Assembly: GCA_902585605.1 (NCBI GenBank)
Contig: CACIED010000001.1
Location: forward strand, 310,001-374,000
Direction: 5' to 3'
Length of the DNA: 64,000 nt
Origin: an uncultured Alphaproteobacteria bacterium
Lineage (GTDB): Bacteria > Pseudomonadota > Alphaproteobacteria > HIMB59 > GCA-002718135
Below, piece after piece: positions 1 to 9,222 of this stretch; the stretch's first letter is position 1, and every line of letters begins with the position of its first letter. Position numbers and translations under genes: made by a program. Under the pieces are notes generated by a model. That model made no database searches and was not told where the DNA came from. It was given only the letters and a program-made list of their open reading frames with translations.

Positions 1-150
1 AAAACTAAACTTGTTGGTGATGTCATGTTTGATGAAGTAAAAAATAAAGTTAATGCTATTACTCCTGTACCAGGTGGTGTTGGGCCAATGACAATTGCCT
101 GTCTTTTAAAAAATACAAAAACAGCTTTTTTAAATCAAAATAAAATCTAA
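1..150 (+). CDS. folD: FolD, C-terminal end (partial)
   Basis: This is the last 49 codons of methylenetetrahydrofolate dehydrogenase/cyclohydrolase, cut by the window edge. The reading frame from base 1 contains [11 protein letters not shown], the conserved C-terminal FolD motif that closes the NADP site, and ends at TAA 148-150. FolD interconverts methylene- and formyl-tetrahydrofolate in the cytoplasm and supplies one-carbon units for purine synthesis. Its end overlaps the convergent glycosyltransferase gene by four bases. Confidence 0.93.
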   Translation, partial: KTKLVGDVMFDEVKNKVNAITPVPGGVGPMTIACLLKNTKTAFLNQNKI

Positions 151-1001
151 TCTGTTAAAGCTTTACTTATGTGTTTAAGAAAAATATCTACAGTTATGCT
201 TTTTCTTGCATCACAACAATGATTGCATAATTTTTCAATTTCCCCACATGGTGAAAAATCATTATCATAGTAAATATTTTCATGAAAATGATAACCAATT
301 ACATCAGGTGAAATCCAACCTCCAAAATATAATACTGCTTTTTTTCTTAAAGCTGCAGCAACATGACCAAACCCCCCTTCTGGCCCAATATATAAATCAG
401 ATAATTTTAAAATTGCACAAGCAATTCTAAAATTCATTTCTTTTGGTGAATATATTCCTTCAATTATCTTAGTTTCATCATGAGTTGAATGAATGATTAA
501 ATTTTCATTTTTAATTTTATTTACTAATTGTATCCAATTTTCATAACCCCAATCTTTATTTTGGTGTTTAATTGAGAGTTGAAAATCATTAATTTTTATT
601 GAAGAAGTTTCTAAAAATATAATTTTTCTAAAATTTTTTTTATTATTTTTTTTCCAAAATTTTTTAGCATCAAAAAGTATATTTTTTGCATGATAAATTT
701 CATCATCTGAAAAATACATTTCCCCTGGAACTGGTTTAAATTTTTTATTCCACACCATTTTTGAAGTTGTTGATTTTTCGTGATCAATATACGGTCGATT
801 TTCACTATGATAATCAATCAGATGAATAGGCTTATCTTTTAAAAGATTTCTGCAATCCGCTATGTTGGGATTATGATCCCACACTCTAGAATAAAAAGCA
901 GTACCTGCTTTAGAATTACCAATAACAATTTGTCTCTCAGGATATTTTTTTTTAATTTTTGCAGCAAAAGCTGTTATCAATAAATCATCTCCATAACCCA
1001 T
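147..1001 (-). CDS. Glycosyltransferase family 9-like (heptosyltransferase-like) protein
   Basis: The 284-aa protein opens with [21 protein letters not shown], which matches the GxGD start of heptosyltransferase-type (GT9) enzymes. Near residues 205-235 it has [15 protein letters not shown], the usual donor-binding segment of that fold. It probably transfers a sugar onto a surface glycan or lipid A core; acceptor and donor cannot be read from sequence. It starts 3 bases after argG stops and is likely the third gene of an ialB-argG-GT operon. A CxxCC cluster near the C-terminus (LCNHCC) is unusual for the family. Family assignment is moderate and the substrate is unknown. Confidence 0.75.
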   Translation of the reverse strand: MGYGDDLLITAFAAKIKKKYPERQIVIGNSKAGTAFYSRVWDHNPNIADCRNLLKDKPIHLIDYHSENRPYIDHEKSTTSKMVWNKKFKPVPGEMYFSDDEIYHAKNILFDAKKFWKKNNKKNFRKIIFLETSSIKINDFQLSIKHQNKDWGYENWIQLVNKIKNENLIIHSTHDETKIIEGIYSPKEMNFRIACAILKLSDLYIGPEGGFGHVAAALRKKAVLYFGGWISPDVIGYHFHENIYYDNDFSPCGEIEKLCNHCCDARKSITVDIFLKHISKALTD

Positions 1002-1004
1002 AAA

Positions 1005-2192
1005 CTATTTTTTATTTTTAAGTCTTATAGAATTTATTTTTATAAATCCCTCTGCATCTTTTTGGTTATAATCTCCTTTTTCATCAAAAGAAACTATCGA
1101 GGTATCATATAAGGTGTTGGGTGATTTTCTACCTAGAATAATAATATTCCCTTTAAAAATTTTAAGCTTTACATGGCCGTTAACTTTATTTTGCATAGAG
1201 TCTATTAACTCCTGCATGGCTATTCTTTCAGTCGAAAACCAAAAGCCATTGTATATTACTTCAGCATATTTTGGCATTATCTCATCTTTAAGATGAGCCT
1301 CACCTTTATCTAAAGTTATACTTTCTATTGCTCTTCTTGCATGTAATAAAATTGTTCCGCCTGGCGTTTCATATATGCCTCTGGATTTCATTCCAATAAA
1401 TCTATTTTCAACAATATCTATTCTTCCAACACCATGATTACCCGCAACAAAATTCAACTTTGCCAAAATCTTATGAGGTTTCAAATTTTCTTCATTAATT
1501 GAAACGGGATCTCCGTTTTTAAATTCAATTGTTATTATTTCTGGTTGATTAAGTGATTCTTCTATTGATTTAGTTCGTGAAAATACATATTCTGGTGGCT
1601 CAACCCACGGATCTTCTAGTAACTTTCCTTCTGAAGATGTATGTAAAAGATTAGCGTCGGTACTAAAAGGAGGCTCTCCCATTTTATCTTTAGGAACAGT
1701 AATTTGATTTTTTTCTGCGTATTCAATTAGGTCATTTCTACTTTCAAATTCCCAATCTCGCCAAGGAGCTATGATCTCAATTTTAGGATTATTTGCGTAA
1801 TATCCAAGTTCAAATCTGACTTGATCATTACCTTTCCCTGTAGCACCATGAGCCACAGCATCTGCTCCTACAATTTTAGCAATTTCAATTTGTCTTTTAG
1901 CTATTAATGGTCTTGCAATAGCTGTGCCTAATAAGTATGTTCCTTCGTAGAGTGTATTTGCTCTAAACATTGGAAAAACATAATCCCTAACGAATTCTTC
2001 TTGTAAATCTTCAATGAATATTTCTTCTACCCCTAGATTTTTTGCTTTAACCTCAATAGGTGAAAGCTCATCTCCTTGACCTATATCAGCTGTGAAAGTA
2101 ACAACTGGACATTCGTATTTATTTTGAAGCCACTTAAGAATGACACTTGTGTCTAATCCACCAGAATAAGCAAGTACAATTTTTTTTGGCAT
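1005..2192 (-). CDS. argG: Argininosuccinate synthase
   Basis: The 395-aa length is typical. The ATP pyrophosphatase P-loop AYSGGLDTS is at residues 8-16, and the family segments [13 protein letters not shown] and [25 protein letters not shown] are present. It joins citrulline and aspartate with ATP to form argininosuccinate, the penultimate step of arginine synthesis, in the cytoplasm. The ATG lies directly against the stop codon of the upstream IalB-like gene, so the two are probably co-transcribed. Confidence 0.98.
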   Translation of the reverse strand: MPKKIVLAYSGGLDTSVILKWLQNKYECPVVTFTADIGQGDELSPIEVKAKNLGVEEIFIEDLQEEFVRDYVFPMFRANTLYEGTYLLGTAIARPLIAKRQIEIAKIVGADAVAHGATGKGNDQVRFELGYYANNPKIEIIAPWRDWEFESRNDLIEYAEKNQITVPKDKMGEPPFSTDANLLHTSSEGKLLEDPWVEPPEYVFSRTKSIEESLNQPEIITIEFKNGDPVSINEENLKPHKILAKLNFVAGNHGVGRIDIVENRFIGMKSRGIYETPGGTILLHARRAIESITLDKGEAHLKDEIMPKYAEVIYNGFWFSTERIAMQELIDSMQNKVNGHVKLKIFKGNIIILGRKSPNTLYDTSIVSFDEKGDYNQKDAEGFIKINSIRLKNKK

Positions 2193-2666
2193 TTAACAAT
2201 CGTCAGTTAATTTATTGTAAGCTGCGGTAAAACCATTAAGTGTATATATGTCATTAGTTATAGTACCTCTTGAAGACTCACCTGTAACTTTAAGCTCTAA
2301 TCCTTTTTTCATAGCAAAAACTACTTTTGAATCTTCTTCTGTCCAGGCAGCTGTTGGCAAATCTTCAGTTGTATAAAATTTATAGTCTCCCTTATCTATA
2401 CTGACAATAATATCAGAAGGAACTTTGTAACTATAGCCAGCCTCTATTTGAACTATAGTGTCTGGGTTACCTATATTTTTATATACTAAAATGTAGAAGT
2501 CTCCTCTTTTCTTATCACTTGGTAAATCTGTTTCTGTTGCTAAACTACCTATATAACAATACTCATCGGCTTTCTCAAAAGACCATTTACCTACCTCTAA
2601 ACCATTTAGAGAGCCGGGAAGTGCTACATATAGCACTATTAAAAACTTAAGAAAAATTTTCATCAA
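2193..2666 (-). CDS. IalB-family periplasmic protein
   Basis: The 157-aa protein has an N-terminal hydrophobic signal (residues 1-22, ending near LNG). The body resembles alphaproteobacterial invasion-associated locus B (IalB) proteins: KRGDFYILV, then an AMKKGLELKVTGESSRGT stretch, then DIYTLNGFTAAYNKL and a terminal Cys. Cys at positions near 37 and 157 could form a disulfide after export. Despite the family name, members are common in free-living alphaproteobacteria and the role is unknown. It is the first gene of the minus-strand run leading into argG and is divergent from the ECF sigma gene. Confidence 0.8.
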   Translation of the reverse strand: MMKIFLKFLIVLYVALPGSLNGLEVGKWSFEKADEYCYIGSLATETDLPSDKKRGDFYILVYKNIGNPDTIVQIEAGYSYKVPSDIIVSIDKGDYKFYTTEDLPTAAWTEEDSKVVFAMKKGLELKVTGESSRGTITNDIYTLNGFTAAYNKLTDDC

Positions 2667-2735
2667 TTTCTTCTTTTAGTATATCTTATGCAATTAGTTA
2701 AGAGTGATTAATCAATGTTAGAGTCTTTTTAAATT

Positions 2736-3272
2736 ATGGAAAAATCAAACTTAAATAACCTGATGAATAGGATTCAAAAAGACCGCGACGAAATGGCTTT
2801 TTCAGAAATTTTTGATTTTTTTGCTCCTAAAGTGAATGCCTATTTTATTCAAAATAGAATCAAGTTTGAAAGTTCTGAGGAGCTCACACAAGAGGTTTTA
2901 AGCACTGTTTGGTTAAAATCCAACCAATATGATTCAAAAAAATCAGCTCTTTCAACATGGATATTTACTATTGCAAGAAACAAAAAAATCGACTTTTTCA
3001 GGAAAAATTCAAAAATAAATTTCAAAGAAGAAGATATACGAGAATTTTTATACCAGGATAGAGAAATTGAGTTGATCGAAGAAAATGAAGCAAAAAAACA
3101 GATAGAAAGAATAAATAATGAGCTCGATGAACAGCAAAAAATAATGATAAAAATGAACTTTTTTGAAAATAAAAGTCATAAAAAAATTGCAGATGAGCTT
3201 GAAATTCCCCTAGGGACAGTTAAATCAAGAATAAGGCATATTTTAACAAAAATGCAGGTGTTTTTAAGATGA
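2736..3272 (+). CDS. ECF RNA polymerase sigma factor (RpoE/ChrR-associated type)
   Basis: The 178-aa protein contains only sigma regions 2 and 4. Region 2 spans about residues 20-90 (FSEIFDFFAPKVNAYF ... STWIFTIARNKKIDFFR). Region 4 spans about 130-178, with the helix-turn-helix HKKIADELEIPLGTVKSRI. The stop overlaps the start of the ChrR-like gene (ATGA), the usual arrangement of an ECF11-type sigma with its anti-sigma. In Rhodobacter the equivalent pair drives the singlet-oxygen response; that role here is inference, though it fits a carotenoid/retinal producer. The promoter region 2667-2735 is shared with the divergent IalB gene. Confidence 0.93.
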   Translation: MEKSNLNNLMNRIQKDRDEMAFSEIFDFFAPKVNAYFIQNRIKFESSEELTQEVLSTVWLKSNQYDSKKSALSTWIFTIARNKKIDFFRKNSKINFKEEDIREFLYQDREIELIEENEAKKQIERINNELDEQQKIMIKMNFFENKSHKKIADELEIPLGTVKSRIRHILTKMQVFLR

Positions 3273-3898
3273 ACGGAACATTAGTAAAAAATCAGCTTAT
3301 ATTTGATTTTGCTTCAGGAATATTAGGTCCAGCAAAGTCGATGTTTGCATCAACTTATTTACAATTAAACTCAAATGCCTCTAAAATTGGTACTACATTT
3401 GAAAATATATTGGGTGAAAATTTAATGGATAACGAAAACATTCATCCTAAAAATCTCAAGTATACAGACTGTATTAATGGTAAAGACACTAATTCTACTC
3501 CAATTCTTAATGACCCAGTAACTAGTTTCTTTGGAAACCTAAATGATTTAAATTGGAAACAAGTTTATAAAGGTTTTAAAGAGTACAAAGCATCAATTGA
3601 TGATAAAGATGAATTAAAACTAATAAAGATGGAGCCTGGGGTTTCCGTACCACTGCACTCTCATGGTGGAAAAGAGTATATATTAGTTTTAGAAGGCAGC
3701 TTCAGTGATGAATATGGAGAATACTCTAAGGGAGATATTCAGATAAATGATCAAAAAATAAAACATACGCCAACAGCATCAAAGGGCACAGGCTGTGTAT
3801 GCCTTAGTATAACTGAAAAAGAGGTAATATTTTTTGGCCGTTACGCGTCCTTCTTAAACTTATTTACATTTATTAAATCATTTTTTAAGCAAAAATAA
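3269..3898 (+). CDS. chrR: ChrR-like anti-sigma factor with cupin domain, lacking the N-terminal zinc ligands
   Basis: The 209-aa protein has a helical N-terminal anti-sigma-like region (1-75) and a cupin domain (about 85-205). The cupin metal ligands are visible: H130, H132, E136 and H166 in LHSHGGKEY and KIKHTP. Known ChrR proteins bind zinc in the anti-sigma domain through His and a CPxC pair. Here the aligned stretch reads STYLQLNSNAS (residues 28-38), with Tyr at the His position and no cysteines. The 4-base overlap with the sigma gene supports a functional pair. A ChrR that holds its sigma without zinc, or a deregulated one, are both possible. Confidence 0.88.
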   Translation: MNGTLVKNQLIFDFASGILGPAKSMFASTYLQLNSNASKIGTTFENILGENLMDNENIHPKNLKYTDCINGKDTNSTPILNDPVTSFFGNLNDLNWKQVYKGFKEYKASIDDKDELKLIKMEPGVSVPLHSHGGKEYILVLEGSFSDEYGEYSKGDIQINDQKIKHTPTASKGTGCVCLSITEKEVIFFGRYASFLNLFTFIKSFFKQK

Positions 3899-3922
3899 AT
3901 TCATTATTGTATAACTTCATAC

Positions 3923-4918
3923 GTGTTTAAAATTCACGTAAATTTCATTAGGGGTAAGCAAGTTGAAAGCACTCACCAAGTAAAAGCATTAGTAACTAAT
4001 ATTGATGGTAAAAATTTATTAACTACAAATAATGATAATGATTTTTTTTATCCTCGATCATCAATTAAAATATTTCAAGCTATTCCTTTTGCAATGTCAA
4101 ATGCAATAAATAAATTTAAGTTAAATAATAAACATATTGCTTTAGCATGTGCCTCACACAAAGGAGAAAAATTTCATATAATAGAGCTGAAAAAATGGAT
4201 TTCAAAAATCAGCTTAAAAACAAAAAATTTACAATGCGGCATTCATGGGCCATTAGATAAAAAAGCTTCAGAAAAAATGATATATTCCAGAGAAGAATTT
4301 AACGAACTACATAACAATTGTGCAGGGAAGCACTTAGCTATGTTGACAAGTTGTTTAGCTAATGGTCAGAATATTAAAAACTATCTGGATTACAATCATG
4401 CACATCAAAAAAATATTAGGAAAATTTTCAATAAATTTACAGAAACTAAATTATCAAAGAAAAATTTCTCATTAGATGGTTGTAGTGCTCCACAATATTC
4501 ATTTAAAATTAAATCTATATCAAATGCATTGAATAATTTGATTAAGAGTTATAAAAAAAATTATTATTATTCTGAGCAAGTAAAAACTTTGGTCAACTCA
4601 GTTTTAGAAAATCCTGAATTTATTGGAGGAACTTCAAGCTTTGATACAAAAGTGATGAAATCTTCAAAAGGAAAAATATTTTGTAAAAGTGGGGCTGAAG
4701 GTGTTTTTTTATTTGTTGATATTCAAAAAGAAATTAGTGGAATAATTAAGATTACAGATGGAAATGAAAGAGCTATTCCAATTACTCTAATAAATATTTT
4801 TAAGAAGCTAAAAATTATGAATGGGCAAGAGTTAAAACATCTAGAAAAAAAAGAAAAATTTTACCTACAAAATCATGCAGGTAAAAAGATTGGCCGTATC
4901 GAATCTATAATAAATTAA
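3923..4918 (+). CDS. L-asparaginase, Rhizobium etli (ReAV/AnsA) type
   Basis: The 331-aa protein belongs to the Asparaginase_II family (PF06089), unrelated to E. coli asparaginases. Family motifs are PRSSIKIFQ (S46, S47, K49), CASHKGE (S78), NNCAGKH (C133, K136) and LDGCSAP (D185, C187). Their spacing matches the published R. etli ReAV catalytic serines, lysines and cysteines with a constant offset of two residues. It hydrolyses asparagine to aspartate and ammonia. The start is GTG at 3923. The end overlaps the convergent DUF3429 gene by 14 bases. An asparagine synthase lies 1.3 kb downstream. Confidence 0.9.
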   Translation: MFKIHVNFIRGKQVESTHQVKALVTNIDGKNLLTTNNDNDFFYPRSSIKIFQAIPFAMSNAINKFKLNNKHIALACASHKGEKFHIIELKKWISKISLKTKNLQCGIHGPLDKKASEKMIYSREEFNELHNNCAGKHLAMLTSCLANGQNIKNYLDYNHAHQKNIRKIFNKFTETKLSKKNFSLDGCSAPQYSFKIKSISNALNNLIKSYKKNYYYSEQVKTLVNSVLENPEFIGGTSSFDTKVMKSSKGKIFCKSGAEGVFLFVDIQKEISGIIKITDGNERAIPITLINIFKKLKIMNGQELKHLEKKEKFYLQNHAGKKIGRIESIIN

Positions 4919-5336
4919 GAAATAGAAATATTATAATTAAGACTGTTAAAGGTAGTCTGAGCATGAAAAATGCTCTTTTATTTGTTTCGTTCGAAAATAA
5001 TATAATATAATCGAAAAATAATTGGGTTAACATCAGTAAAATAATTAGAATAAAAATTGTCAAAATATTAATATTATAGAGATTTAAAATTATAATTATA
5101 ACCGCAAACAGACTAGGTAGGAAACCGTATATAACTATGTGAGTAGGTGGATTATTTTTTAAATTCCAATTTATTGATCCTATAAAAACAATAATAATTA
5201 AGCTGTAGTAGGTGATAAAATTAAATAGATCATCTTCTTTAACTAATAAGAAATAGTATTTGTCTAAAAAAGTTAAAACATATGGTATTAATCCAAAATA
5301 TGAAATTAGAAATTGATAATTAATTTTTTTAGACAT
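4905..5336 (-). CDS. DUF3429-like integral membrane protein
   Basis: The 143-aa protein is mostly hydrophobic, with about four to five membrane segments. The stretch YYSLIIIVFIGSINWNL near residues 42-58 resembles the FLGGxxWG signature of DUF3429 inner-membrane proteins, whose function is unknown. It is convergent with the asparaginase gene (14-base overlap) and divergent from the kinase-like gene 5 bases away. No further role can be read from the sequence. Confidence 0.65.
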   Translation of the reverse strand: MSKKINYQFLISYFGLIPYVLTFLDKYYFLLVKEDDLFNFITYYSLIIIVFIGSINWNLKNNPPTHIVIYGFLPSLFAVIIIILNLYNINILTIFILIILLMLTQLFFDYIILFSNETNKRAFFMLRLPLTVLIIIFLFLNLL

Positions 5337-5341
5337 TTTTT

Positions 5342-6217
5342 ATGATTGAGCAAGATATCATTTTAGAAATTGAAAAACTTTTAAATAATAAAAAAATTTT
5401 AGATAGCAAGTTATTATCAGATTCTTTTGGAATTAATTGCTTAAATATTATTACAAAAGATAATAAAAAGTTTGTTGTCAAATATTATTACAAAAAAAAT
5501 GATAATTTTAATGCTATAAAATCTGAAACAGATAACCTTCTTTTTTTTAGTACAAGAAAATCAAACTACTTTCCAAGAATTATTAATTATAATGATAAGT
5601 TCCTTATTATGTCGTTCATAGATAATAATGATAATCAACCAAATAAAACTAGTGATGATTTATTAAATGCTATAATTTCTATTCACTCAGTTAAGAGTGA
5701 AAATTATGGTTTCGATTTTGATACGCAGATTGGTGGTTTAAGACAGATCAATTCAAAATCTGGAAATTGGAAAGATTTCTATACAGATAAAAGATTGTAT
5801 TACATATTTGATTTAATTAATAAAAACAAACCTATGGATAAAGAAATTAATGCTAAAATTGATTTATTAATTAAAAAAATAGATAATTTTATACCAAATA
5901 ACCCAATGTCATCATTGTTGCATGGTGACTTATGGGAGGGAAATATACTTTTTAAAAACAAAAAATTTGTAGGGTTAATCGACCCAGGATCTTTTTATGG
6001 CCATAATGAATTAGAAGTATCTTATTTAAGATGGTTTAGCCCTAAATTTATTGATGATAATTTTTTAGATAAATATAACGATCACATAAAAATTGATAAA
6101 TATTACTTAGAATATGAACCAATTTATCAATTATACTATTCATTATTAAATGTTTATTTATGGGATAGAAGCTATATTGAAGATGTGCGAAGATTGCTGA
6201 AAAGAATTAAAGTATAA
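5342..6217 (+). CDS. Fructosamine kinase / aminoglycoside phosphotransferase-fold protein
   Basis: The 291-aa protein has the protein-kinase-like fold of fructosamine-3-kinases. It shows IGGLRQINSKSGNWKDFYTDKRL around residues 129-152, the catalytic loop LLHGDLWEGN around 197-206, and the metal-binding IDPGSFYGHNELEVSYL that follows. The family phosphorylates protein-bound ketosamines and triggers deglycation; related members phosphorylate small molecules. The stop codon overlaps the start of asnB (TAATG), so the two are translationally coupled and may share a pathway. The substrate is unknown. Confidence 0.85.
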   Translation: MIEQDIILEIEKLLNNKKILDSKLLSDSFGINCLNIITKDNKKFVVKYYYKKNDNFNAIKSETDNLLFFSTRKSNYFPRIINYNDKFLIMSFIDNNDNQPNKTSDDLLNAIISIHSVKSENYGFDFDTQIGGLRQINSKSGNWKDFYTDKRLYYIFDLINKNKPMDKEINAKIDLLIKKIDNFIPNNPMSSLLHGDLWEGNILFKNKKFVGLIDPGSFYGHNELEVSYLRWFSPKFIDDNFLDKYNDHIKIDKYYLEYEPIYQLYYSLLNVYLWDRSYIEDVRRLLKRIKV

Positions 6218-8103
6218 TGTGTGGAATTAATGGAATAATATTTAAGACATCTAAAACTGATGTTTCAAAAATTGTGAAAATGAATGAACTTCTACATCAT
6301 AGAGGGCCAGATGATAGCGGATATATTAATCATAAAAATCTTTTACTTGGTCATACTAGACTATCAATAATCGATACCACAAATCTTGGCTCTCAACCAA
6401 TGTCTGTGGATGGGAGATATTGGATTATTTATAATGGCGAAATTTATAATTATAAAAGTTTAAGAGAAAAACTAATATTAAAAAATTATAATTTTTATTC
6501 AAATTCAGACACTGAAGTTGTACTTAATGCTTATAAAGAATGGGGTGAAGAATCTTTCAAAATGTTCAATGGGGAATGGTCTTTAGCAATATTAGATAAG
6601 AAAAATAACGAACTAGTGATTTGTAGAGATGGTATTGGATATAAACCTTGTTATATTTTTGATACAAAGAATTTTTTTGCATTTAGTTCAGAAATAAAAA
6701 CTTTTTATGCATTAGAAAATAACATTGAGTTTGATAAAAATAACTTTGGTATAAATTTTACGACATTAAATAATTGTTCTAAAACAATATTTAAAAATAT
6801 TGATCAACTAACTCAAGGTAGATATTTAAAAATAAATTTAAATAACCTAGAAAAAAAATTACATAGATGGGATTATCCTCTTAAAAATTTGCCTAAAATA
6901 AATTCAGGATTTAATGAAAATGTTAATGAATACTTCAGTTTACTTTATGAATCTACAAAATTAAGACTAAAAAGTGATGTCAAAACAGGAACTTCATTAA
7001 GTGGTGGTTTAGATTCCTCTTCTATTTTCACATTGATGAATTTAATACAAAGGAACGAAAAGTTAACTGAAGATGATTTGGATTTAAACCCAATTATAAT
7101 GAATTATGAGGATATGAAAACCATAGAGGATGCAGTTAAATTATCCAAGAAATTTAAAAGGAATTATCAAATAGTTGATTTTAAAAAGGTGACGGCTGAT
7201 AAAACAATGGATCTTGTTTCATCTCTTGAAATAGTAGAAGAGTATTTTATGCAGTTTGAACTCTATAAAAAACAAAAAGAAAAAAGTATAAAAGTTAGTA
7301 TAGATGGTCATGGAGCTGATGAGTTTCTTGGATATCCAAACTGGATACCAGAATTGTCTGTAGATATTTATAATAGTATTGCAAATAATTTTAAAACAAT
7401 AAATAAATTTGGGAAAACTCAAAATATTAATAAATTTAAAAGATTGTTTGGTTTAGGTGAACAAGAGATCAGTCCTATACCTTTTAGATCAGTACCGGAC
7501 TTAAATTATGGTTTTAAAAATTATCTACATACAGGTAATTTTGATGGAGGTTATCAAATTATTAATGACGATTTAGAAGATTTAGAAAATTTTTCTTATG
7601 AATTATGTTTTACTTATTTGATGTCTTATTGTGGTTGGTTTCAGTTTTTTTTAAACAAGTGGGACAGAGCATCAATGTCAAATTCAGTTGAAGTTAGGAT
7701 GCCTTTTTTAGATAATAACGTAAGATTATTTGGATTAGCATTAAGTAGTTCTAATAAATTAAAAAATGGTTTTACAAAATCAGTATTGAGAGAAGCTTTT
7801 AAAGAATACTTTCCTAAGAGTATGTATGCACAACAATTTAAACAAGGGCTAACTATACAAAGTGTTGACTATAATGAAAATACTATAAATTTGATTTCCG
7901 AAATAATTAATGACACTGAATTTAAAGAAAATAATATTTTCAATTTTAAGAATATTAATGATGATTTTATTAATAAACAAAATTTGGATAAAATATGGAT
8001 ACTTTGTAAATATTTTTTAATGTTAAAAGGTTTTAAAAATAAATATGATTCTATTAATGTAAATTTAGAATTAGAAGAAAAGAGTAATTTGTTAAATTCT
8101 TAA
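6217..8103 (+). CDS. asnB: Asparagine synthase (glutamine-hydrolysing)
   Basis: The 628-aa protein starts MCGINGIIF, leaving Cys2 as the nucleophile of the class II glutaminase domain (about 1-200, with HRGPDDSG and YNGEIYN). The synthetase domain follows, with the pyrophosphatase loop SLSGGLDSSS near residue 262 and the DGHGADEFLGY segment. It makes asparagine from aspartate, glutamine and ATP. Many AsnB-like proteins act in cell-surface or secondary metabolism instead, so the amide acceptor could differ. It is coupled to the upstream kinase-like gene and overlaps the convergent aldo/keto reductase by four bases. Confidence 0.92.
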   Translation: MCGINGIIFKTSKTDVSKIVKMNELLHHRGPDDSGYINHKNLLLGHTRLSIIDTTNLGSQPMSVDGRYWIIYNGEIYNYKSLREKLILKNYNFYSNSDTEVVLNAYKEWGEESFKMFNGEWSLAILDKKNNELVICRDGIGYKPCYIFDTKNFFAFSSEIKTFYALENNIEFDKNNFGINFTTLNNCSKTIFKNIDQLTQGRYLKINLNNLEKKLHRWDYPLKNLPKINSGFNENVNEYFSLLYESTKLRLKSDVKTGTSLSGGLDSSSIFTLMNLIQRNEKLTEDDLDLNPIIMNYEDMKTIEDAVKLSKKFKRNYQIVDFKKVTADKTMDLVSSLEIVEEYFMQFELYKKQKEKSIKVSIDGHGADEFLGYPNWIPELSVDIYNSIANNFKTINKFGKTQNINKFKRLFGLGEQEISPIPFRSVPDLNYGFKNYLHTGNFDGGYQIINDDLEDLENFSYELCFTYLMSYCGWFQFFLNKWDRASMSNSVEVRMPFLDNNVRLFGLALSSSNKLKNGFTKSVLREAFKEYFPKSMYAQQFKQGLTIQSVDYNENTINLISEIINDTEFKENNIFNFKNINDDFINKQNLDKIWILCKYFLMLKGFKNKYDSINVNLELEEKSNLLNS

Positions 8104-9152
8104 ACACAAGGATTAGGGTCAGATAAATGGATATCTTCGATCTCTTTTAAAATTTCTTTTGATAAAGTTATATGTATGCTATCTATATTTTCTTTCAGTT
8201 GTTCCATTGTAGTGGCTCCTATTATATTACTAGTTACAAATGGGCGATCGTTAACAAATGCATTAGCAAAAGTTGATGGAGCTACACCATGCTTTTGAGC
8301 AAGACTTACATATTTCTCGATAGCCTTTTCTCCTCGTTCGGTATGGTGTCTTGAAAATCGTCTTGGCCAAAGGGTGTACCTTGCTTTTTTCGGATTTTTA
8401 CCACCAACATATTTTCCGCTCAATCTTCCTCCTGCTAAAGGTGAGTAAGCAAGTAAGCCACAATTTTCTCTTATTGAAACCTCAGAGTTATGTATATCAA
8501 AAACACGGTTTACTAAACTATAAACATTCTGAATGGACATCATACGGGGTAAATTTTTTTCTTCTGATAATTTCATATATTTCATAACACCCCAAGGTGT
8601 TTCATTAGATAAGCCTGCATATCTAATTTTACCCGCTTTAACTAGCTGATCTAAATTATATAAAACTTCTTCAACAGTAGTCCAATCATTGTCACTAGCA
8701 TCATATTCAAAATCTAAAATTCCAAACTTTGGAACCTTTCTTTCAGGCCAGTGTAATTGATATAAATCAATATAATCTGTCTTTAACCTTTTTAGACTTT
8801 CATCTATTGCAGCGTCCATATTTTTTTTATCAAAACCAAGATTTTTGGATCCTTCCCTTATCCATTCAAGGCCATCTGATTTTGAAGCTATCTTTGAAGC
8901 TAAAATAATTTTGTCTCTATTTTTTCTTTCTTGAAACCAATTACCAACTATTTCCTCAGTTTTTCCATAGGTTTCTTTTCTAGGCATGACTGCGTATAAT
9001 TCTGCTGTATCAAAAAAATTAACACCTCTTTCAACAGCATAATTCATTTGATCGAAACCATCCTGTTGACTATTTTGTTCCCCAAAAGTCATAGTACCAA
9101 GACAAATAACACTCACATCTAAATCTGTTGTCCCTAGTTTTCTATACTTCAT
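8100..9152 (-). CDS. Aldo/keto reductase (Tas-like)
   Basis: The 350-aa protein has typical aldo/keto reductase features: GTMTFGEQNSQ near the N-terminus, FFDTAELYA with the catalytic Asp and Tyr, a lysine in ILASKIAS, DLYQLHWPER, and a C-terminal NADPH-binding stretch with NIIGATTMEQL. It resembles E. coli Tas and Kv-beta-like reductases that reduce small carbonyls in the cytoplasm. It is a single gene, convergent with asnB and divergent from the Bax-inhibitor-like gene. Confidence 0.92.
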   Translation of the reverse strand: MKYRKLGTTDLDVSVICLGTMTFGEQNSQQDGFDQMNYAVERGVNFFDTAELYAVMPRKETYGKTEEIVGNWFQERKNRDKIILASKIASKSDGLEWIREGSKNLGFDKKNMDAAIDESLKRLKTDYIDLYQLHWPERKVPKFGILDFEYDASDNDWTTVEEVLYNLDQLVKAGKIRYAGLSNETPWGVMKYMKLSEEKNLPRMMSIQNVYSLVNRVFDIHNSEVSIRENCGLLAYSPLAGGRLSGKYVGGKNPKKARYTLWPRRFSRHHTERGEKAIEKYVSLAQKHGVAPSTFANAFVNDRPFVTSNIIGATTMEQLKENIDSIHITLSKEILKEIEDIHLSDPNPCV

Positions 9153-9222
9153 ACTATTTTTACAAAATGCCTTGAAATTGTCAGATTTATAGCGATATTA
9201 GTAATAATTAAAAGGAGAAATT

